From the NCBI GenBank assembly GCA_035259145.1, contig DATFWQ010000347.1:1-21828 (forward strand): a stretch of DNA of 21,828 nt, written 5' to 3'. The stretch is from CF-161 sp035259145. GTDB taxonomy: Bacteria; Chloroflexota; Dormibacteria; Dormibacterales; Dormibacteraceae. The position numbers and the translations under genes are program-made. Of the stretch, positions 17,463 through 21,828 are shown piece by piece; the first letter of the stretch is position 1, and each line of letters begins with the position of its first letter. Below the pieces are notes generated by a model, which did not search any database, was not told the origin of the DNA, and saw only the letters and a list, made by a program, of their open reading frames with translations.

Positions 17463-18513
17463 CCAACCGGCTTAGCAGGAGGCCGAGCGCCTCCCCAACC
17501 GCCTGCCGCCGATTCGCCCAACGATCGCCGCGAAACACGAACCGGCTTCCCTGCCCGTTCTCGGCCGCCGCCAGCCATATGTGCGTGAGGCCTATGGGCT
17601 TCTCCGTCCCGTCAGCCTCAGGGCCTGCGATCCCGGTGATCGCCACGGCCAGGTCAGCCCCGAATCGCTTTCGGGCTCCCTCCGCCAGCGCCTGTGCTAC
17701 CTCGGCGCTTACTGCCCCGTACCGACGAAGCAGCTCAGGCGCGACACCCAGCAGGCGCTCCTTGATCTCGTTGGAATATGCAACCACGCCGCCCTTGAAG
17801 TAGGCCGAGCTGCCCGGTTGATCGGTGATCGTGGCCGCCAGCAAGCCACCGGTGCAGGACTCGGCAACTGCAAGTGTGAGCCCGCGGCCAACGAGGCGCT
17901 CGTGGAGGCGGCGCACCAGGGGGTCCACCGGTGACTCGGCGCCCGGCGCACCCCCGCCGGCGGGCAGGGGAGCTCTCAAGTCCATGCGCGTGAGCAGATG
18001 CCGGAACCGCCACAGGTAGTCCAGACCGCTCAGGACGGTGAACGCCACAGCAAGTCCGAGCACCACCTGGGCCGGGAGCCCCAGGATCGGGTAGGGACGC
18101 TGCAGGATCAGCAGCAGGACCGCAGCCACCTGGAGCACCGTCTTGGTTTTACCGAACGGCGTGGCGGCGATCACCCTGCCGTGGTTGGCGCTCAGGGAAC
18201 GCAGGACCGTGATCAGCAGCTCCCGCCCGAAGATCACGACCACGACCCATGCGGCCAGCTCACGTTCCTGGACCAGGACGATCAGCACCGACAGGATGAA
18301 GAGCTTGTCAGCCAGCGGGTCCAGGAACTTACCCAGCTCGGTGACTTGAGCGCGTCTGCGGGCGAGGTTGCCGTCCAGGGTGTCGGTCAGTGAGGCCAGG
18401 ACGAACACGATCGCTGCCAGCAGGTCGTGATTCGGAAATCGGGCCATCAGCAGGACCATGAGCACAGGGATGGCCACCAGGCGGCTCACGGTCAGCGCAT
18501 TCGGCAGGTTCAC
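17452..18513 (-). CDS. pgsA-cinA: Fusion protein: PgsA phosphatidyltransferase plus CinA C-terminal (PncC) amidase
   Basis: One uninterrupted 353-codon frame. Residues about 1-176 are CDP-diacylglycerol-glycerol-3-phosphate phosphatidyltransferase: the CDP-alcohol motif D44-x2-D47-G-x2-A-R-x8-G-x3-D65-x3-D69 is intact, among membrane helices (about 10-30, 33-45, 72-100, 125-168). A glycine/proline linker (about 180-196) leads to a CinA-C domain (about 197-353) with AESCTGG (nucleophile S219), a YSNEIKERLLGV segment and TGIAGPEADGTEKPIG; it deamidates NMN in CinA/PncC. These are separate neighbouring genes in Bacillus. Internal starts (ATG at codon 177, GTG at codon 196) could also make the amidase alone. 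The GTG start at 18513 overlaps the upstream stop as GTGA. Confidence 0.92.
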   Translation of the reverse strand: MNLPNALTVSRLVAIPVLMVLLMARFPNHDLLAAIVFVLASLTDTLDGNLARRRAQVTELGKFLDPLADKLFILSVLIVLVQERELAAWVVVVIFGRELLITVLRSLSANHGRVIAATPFGKTKTVLQVAAVLLLILQRPYPILGLPAQVVLGLAVAFTVLSGLDYLWRFRHLLTRMDLRAPLPAGGGAPGAESPVDPLVRRLHERLVGRGLTLAVAESCTGGLLAATITDQPGSSAYFKGGVVAYSNEIKERLLGVAPELLRRYGAVSAEVAQALAEGARKRFGADLAVAITGIAGPEADGTEKPIGLTHIWLAAAENGQGSRFVFRGDRWANRRQAVGEALGLLLSRLGGA

Positions 18514-19061
18514 TTCACTTCACATTCTGGGCAACCGGGCCCCCCAAAGAGTCGCTTCACATCATGACGGGACCGCACCCGCACAAACCTCAGGTGGGCC
18601 CAGCTGGGATTGCTCATCGCGAGCTCGTATCGTTCCCGGTAGACTCGGTGCCGGGTCCAGGCCCACGCGATCACCGAGTCCTCCGGCTCGAGCGTCAGGA
18701 AGTTCCGAAGGGGTTCCCTGTTGCCGTTCCAGAGTTCCTCGCGGGTCACGGCTCTCCTCAGCGTGCGGCCCACGACCTGCCACATGACCACCGGGCGAGA
18801 AAGGTCCAGCCAGATGACCGTATCGGCGCGGGACCAGACCAGATCCTGAACGGCGCTGTAGTTACCGTCGACGACCCAGCCGTCGCCAGCCGTATGCTCG
18901 CGCACCCTGGCGCGGAAGGTGTCGGGATCGAGCGGCTGCCAGTCAGCCTGGTGATGGATCGAATCGAGCTCAAGGCAGGGGACTCGGAGCCGCTCGGCGA
19001 TCCGCCTCGCCAGCCTTGTCTTGCCCGACCCGGTGTTGCCCACGACAGACACCCGGCGCAT
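18510..19061 (-). CDS. P-loop NTPase, adenylate kinase-like (AAA/FlaR-topology group)
   Basis: 183 residues. Walker A GNTGSGKT (8-15) is at the N-terminus. Then come CLELDSIHHQADWQPLD and WVVDGNYS, a layout seen in small kinase-like ATPases annotated as FlaR or topology-modulation proteins. DTVIWLDLSRPVVMW supplies a Walker B-type strand and the basic RTLRRAVTREELW a lid-like region. The C-terminus is unusual: GGPGCPECEVK with a CPEC pair, probably a tail rather than a full zinc site. No signal peptide or membrane segment. ATG 19061 fits. It is coupled to pgsA-cinA by a 4-base overlap and follows ftsK by 38 bases. The substrate is unknown. Confidence 0.8.
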   Translation of the reverse strand: MRRVSVVGNTGSGKTRLARRIAERLRVPCLELDSIHHQADWQPLDPDTFRARVREHTAGDGWVVDGNYSAVQDLVWSRADTVIWLDLSRPVVMWQVVGRTLRRAVTREELWNGNREPLRNFLTLEPEDSVIAWAWTRHRVYRERYELAMSNPSWAHLRFVRVRSRHDVKRLFGGPGCPECEVK

Positions 19062-19071
19062 GTGCGGCGAT

Positions 19072-19097
19072 GGTACCGGCCCGACCGAAGCGGTACC
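19072..19097. repeat. Inverted repeat between ftsK and the P-loop gene
   Basis: GGTACCG (19072-19078) and CGGTACC (19091-19097) are 7-base arms with a 12-base gap, each containing a GGTACC palindrome. It sits in the 38-base spacer and partly covers the region before the P-loop gene start. There is no T-run on either strand. It may be a processing or translation-affecting hairpin, or chance. Confidence 0.45.
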
Positions 19098-19099
19098 TG

Positions 19100-21439
19100 T
19101 CAGCCCTCGAGCCCGAGCTGCTCCAGCAGCTCGTCGACGTCTGGCAGGTTCATCAGGACCTCTCGCGACTTGCTGCCCTGGTAGGCGCCGATCACACGGT
19201 GCTCGGCGAGCTGGTCCACGATCCGACCTGCCCGGGAGTAGCCGACGTTGAACTTGCGCTGGACCAGCGAGACCGAGGCGCCGCCCTCGGCTGCCACCGC
19301 ACGTGCGGCTCGAGCGAACAGCGGATCCAACCGCCGCTCCGACCTGCCCTCCTCGCTGGGCATGTTGATGCCGGCGTCCAGCACGCCCTCCAGGTATCGC
19401 GGCTCGCCCTGGCTTTGCCAGAAGCGCACCAGGGCATCCATCTCCCCCTCCGAGATGAATGCGCCCTGCAGACGAACCGGCTTGCCGGCGTCGACTGGCT
19501 GGTAGAGCATGTCGCCGCGGCCCAGCAGCTTCTCCGCGCCCACCGAGTCGAGGATCACACGGCTGTCCACCTGCGAGCCGACTGCGAACGCTATGCGCGT
19601 CGGGATGTTGGCCTTGATCAGGCCTGTGATGATGTCGGTCGACGGCCGCTGGGTGGCGATCACCAGGTGAATGCCGACCGCTCGGGCTAGCTGCGCGATG
19701 CGGCAGATGACCTCCTCGATTTCGCCGGCCGCCACCATCATGAGGTCGGCAAGCTCGTCGATCACCACCACGATGTAGGGCAGGTTCCGTGCCCGCTTCA
19801 CGGTGGCTCGCTCGTTGAAGAGCGCGATGTTGCGGACCCCCTCCTGCGCGAGCAGCCTGTAGCGGCGCTCCATCTCAGCGACTGCCCACCGCAGCGCGGC
19901 GGCCGCCTGGTGGGATTCCACCAGAACAGGCGCTGCCAGGTGTGGCAGGCCGTTATAGCCCTGCAGCTCGACGCGCTTCGGGTCGATCATCACCATGCGC
20001 AGCTGGGCAGGCGTAGCCTGAATCAGCAAGCTGCAGATCAGTGTGTTGACACATACGCTCTTCCCCTGCCCTGTAGCCCCCGCGATCAGCAGGTGCGGCA
20101 TGCGGGTCAGGTCGGCCGAGACGGGCTGTCCCGCAACGTCGTTGCCGAGCGCGACCCCGAGCAGGTTGCCGCTGTTCTGAAAGCCGTTCGATTCGACGAC
20201 CTCGCGTATGGTCACCAGGGTGGCGGCCTTGTTGGGCACCTCGATGCCGATGGCTGACTTGCCGGGGATTGGAGCCTCGATTCGGAGCGGTGCCGCCGCC
20301 AGCGCGAGAGAGAGGTCGTTCTGAAGGGAGACCACCCGGCGCACCTGGACACCTGCCGCCGGCTGCAGCGCGTACTGGGTGACGGCGGGACCGGAGCTGA
20401 CGTCGATCACCCGGGCCTGCACACCGAACGTGGCCAGGGTGCCCTCGATGATGCGCACGTTGCGCTTGATCTCCTCCTGCATCCGCTCCTTCTTGGCGCT
20501 GACGCTGTCCAGCAGGCTCATCGGCGGAAGCCTCCAGTCGATGTCAGGCTCGTCATCCCACTCTCCGCCGATGACCTGGACGACCGCTCGCGCGTCATCC
20601 GGGGCTACGGCTACCGCCCGCCCAGGGCCGGAGGCTGACATGTCGCGTCCAGCACGCAGCCGCGCTGCCACCAGAGCCCGTTCTTCCTGAGCCTCATGTG
20701 CTTCAGGCAGCCAGGCCGGGAGGGGTTCAGCAGCCAGTGCTAGATCCGCCCCTGGCGTGGCCGCGGTAGTGGCAGACACGGTCAGGGGAGCACCACGCGC
20801 TTCAGTGCCACGGCGACCGAGCTGCCCTGCCTGGACCCTGTTCGGGCGCTTCACCAGGCTTTCGAGGCGCTGCCGCTCTTCGTAGGCGGCCCGCGCCGTG
20901 GCCACCGCGCCCAGCAGCATGATGCCCAGGCTGAAGCGGAAGGCCACGATCGCCCCCAGCACCAGGATCAAGCTGAGGATCACGAGCGCACCAACTTTGC
21001 CGGCCGGCCCGGCTACCAGCCCGAGCACGGTGCGACCGACTTCCCCGCCGGCCGACGCCGAGGCCAGGCTCAGGAGCCCGACGAGAGCCAGGCCTCCGAC
21101 CAGCCCGGCAGCCAGGTGGGCGCCACGCAGAGGTGGTGGCTTGGGCCAGATCCAGAGGCCTCCGATTGCGATCGCCGCGCCGACGGGGAGTGGCCAGCCG
21201 TAGCCAAAGGCTCGCAAGAGGAAGGTGTGCAGGCTGTCGAGCAGGGGGCCGCCACCGACCACGAGCGCGACCAGGCACAGCACACCGGCGCCGAACACGA
21301 CCACACCGGCCGCCTCACGCGCCTGGGTGGGAGTCAGCAGCGGCGCCGTTCGGCGCCGGACACGAGTCCGCCGCGACCGTCCGGAGGGTCGTCGGGCCGT
21401 GGAGGCGGAGCGGGCAGATCGAGCAGTCGTGCGACGCAA
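19100..21439 (-). CDS. ftsK: DNA translocase FtsK/SpoIIIE family
   Basis: 779 residues. A basic start (RR-rich, 1-35) is followed by about four membrane segments (roughly 45-65, 75-97, 100-122, 140-185). A short linker (about 190-280) precedes the motor: the DWRLPPMSLLDSVSAK segment, the alpha/beta RecA-like region with Walker A GATGQGKS (about 451-458), Walker B VVIDELADLMM, and the C-terminal gamma winged helix (SVSLVQRKFNVGYSRAGRIV). It moves chromosome ends through the closing septum with XerCD. The linker is short, as in SpoIIIE. TTG 21439 is the only usable start codon; an in-frame stop lies about ten codons upstream. First gene of the run toward recA. Confidence 0.97.
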   Translation of the reverse strand: MRRTTARSARSASTARRPSGRSRRTRVRRRTAPLLTPTQAREAAGVVVFGAGVLCLVALVVGGGPLLDSLHTFLLRAFGYGWPLPVGAAIAIGGLWIWPKPPPLRGAHLAAGLVGGLALVGLLSLASASAGGEVGRTVLGLVAGPAGKVGALVILSLILVLGAIVAFRFSLGIMLLGAVATARAAYEERQRLESLVKRPNRVQAGQLGRRGTEARGAPLTVSATTAATPGADLALAAEPLPAWLPEAHEAQEERALVAARLRAGRDMSASGPGRAVAVAPDDARAVVQVIGGEWDDEPDIDWRLPPMSLLDSVSAKKERMQEEIKRNVRIIEGTLATFGVQARVIDVSSGPAVTQYALQPAAGVQVRRVVSLQNDLSLALAAAPLRIEAPIPGKSAIGIEVPNKAATLVTIREVVESNGFQNSGNLLGVALGNDVAGQPVSADLTRMPHLLIAGATGQGKSVCVNTLICSLLIQATPAQLRMVMIDPKRVELQGYNGLPHLAAPVLVESHQAAAALRWAVAEMERRYRLLAQEGVRNIALFNERATVKRARNLPYIVVVIDELADLMMVAAGEIEEVICRIAQLARAVGIHLVIATQRPSTDIITGLIKANIPTRIAFAVGSQVDSRVILDSVGAEKLLGRGDMLYQPVDAGKPVRLQGAFISEGEMDALVRFWQSQGEPRYLEGVLDAGINMPSEEGRSERRLDPLFARAARAVAAEGGASVSLVQRKFNVGYSRAGRIVDQLAEHRVIGAYQGSKSREVLMNLPDVDELLEQLGLEG

Positions 21440-21468
21440 AGCTAAAACCTGGGGCTGCCTCAGGAGCG

Positions 21469-21474
21469 ATTATA
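21469..21474 (-). promoter_or_regulatory. Possible -10 element for ftsK
   Basis: A perfect TATAAT on the minus strand (plus ATTATA) lies about 30 bases upstream of the ftsK TTG. The -35 at the expected distance is poor, as that position is inside the divergent gene. The same A/T-rich stretch is the only promoter-like material before the plus-strand zinc-ribbon gene at 21485. Confidence 0.4.
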
Positions 21475-21484
21475 TCTGGCGGCT

Positions 21485-21781
21485 ATGGCGATCGATCCCT
21501 TTGGTCAGGCGGAGCTCCGCTATGAGGAGCTGGTCGAGGAGCGCCGCGGTGGAGCCCTGGATGCTCGGGCATTCCGTGACGCGATTCGGGACTTGCGGGT
21601 GCGGGATATGGAGGGCCGCGAGTGGGTGCTCGGGCCGGCTGATGGCCTGTGGTACCGGCGAGACCGGGATCGCTGGATGGAGGACAAGCCGCCCAGGCGG
21701 CTGATATGCCCGTCCTGCGGCCACCACAACCTGCAGCGACACAGCTTCTGCACCCAGTGCGGCGGGCGTCTGCCCCGCTGA
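21485..21781 (+). CDS. Small zinc-ribbon protein with a tryptophan-rich N-terminal module
   Basis: 98 residues, no signal peptide or membrane segment. Residues about 10-66 contain a pattern, RVRDMEGREWVLGPADGLWY then DRWMEDKPP, resembling a module that I recall repeatedly from Chloroflexota-type proteins (F/L-x-V-x-D-x-G-x-x-W then WY then W-x-x-x-x-P). The C-terminus is a zinc ribbon with C75-P-S-C78 and C89-T-Q-C92. The start is ATG 21485, divergent from ftsK by 45 bases; it may be leaderless, with no clear Shine-Dalgarno sequence. The function is unknown; a scaffold or nucleic-acid/ribosome contact is possible. Codon bias and GC match the neighbours, so it is likely a real gene. Confidence 0.72.
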   Translation: MAIDPFGQAELRYEELVEERRGGALDARAFRDAIRDLRVRDMEGREWVLGPADGLWYRRDRDRWMEDKPPRRLICPSCGHHNLQRHSFCTQCGGRLPR

Positions 21782-21828
21782 CGGCGTGCCGCAGTCGCAG
21801 GGGCATTAGATCGAGAAGCCTGAGTCTC

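Overview
The window is about 21.8 kb of GC-rich bacterial chromosome. It is packed with housekeeping, DNA-repair, tRNA-modification and cell-envelope genes, nearly all on the minus strand; only lexA and a small zinc-ribbon gene are on the plus strand. I see no mobile element, CRISPR array, tRNA or rRNA. High GC, many GTG/TTG starts, MutS/MutL present (most Actinobacteria lack them), SpoVS and a VLRF1-type release factor together, and a Gram-positive-type LexA box (CGAAC-N4-GTTCG) suggest a soil-type Chloroflexota or Candidatus Dormibacterota relative. That placement is inference.

Region 1 (1-1094) is a minus-strand cluster: a small membrane-anchored LysM protein, a glutaredoxin-like protein and a GNAT acetyltransferase cut by the window edge. 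It is divergent from lexA. A near-perfect LexA box fills the -35/-10 spacer of the LysM promoter, so this is probably an SOS operon whose LysM protein parallels the YneA/Rv2719c type of SOS cell-division suppressor.

Region 2 (1095-1753) is lexA, converging on dapD. Region 3 (1754-11334) is a compact minus-strand operon, miaB-mutS-mutL-miaA-hflX-dapE-dapD, with 4-base stop/start overlaps at several junctions. miaA has no ATG/GTG/TTG start upstream of its P-loop. Region 4 (11386-14734) holds a frameshifted marR-type gene, spoVS, ymdB and rny. An intrinsic terminator lies between rny and ymdB, and rny has its own promoter and a structured leader.

Region 5 (15098-16743) is recA-recX, driven by a consensus TTGACT-17-TATAAT promoter with a perfect 14-base LexA palindrome in its spacer. 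Region 6 (16740-21439) is ftsK, a P-loop kinase-like gene, a pgsA-cinA gene fusion and a VLRF1-type peptidyl-tRNA hydrolase, read toward recA. Region 7 (21485-21781) is a zinc-ribbon protein divergent from ftsK.

Read from ftsK to lexA, the order ftsK, pgsA, cinA, recA, rny, ymdB, spoVS, miaB, mutS, mutL, miaA, hflX, lexA, LysM is a compressed version of the Bacillus subtilis spoIIIE-to-lexA/yneA interval. This is the strongest large-scale signal in the window. The most interesting local items are the SOS-controlled LysM operon, the PgsA-CinA fusion, the VLRF1 factor abutting recA, the start-less miaA and the changed metal motif of MutL.
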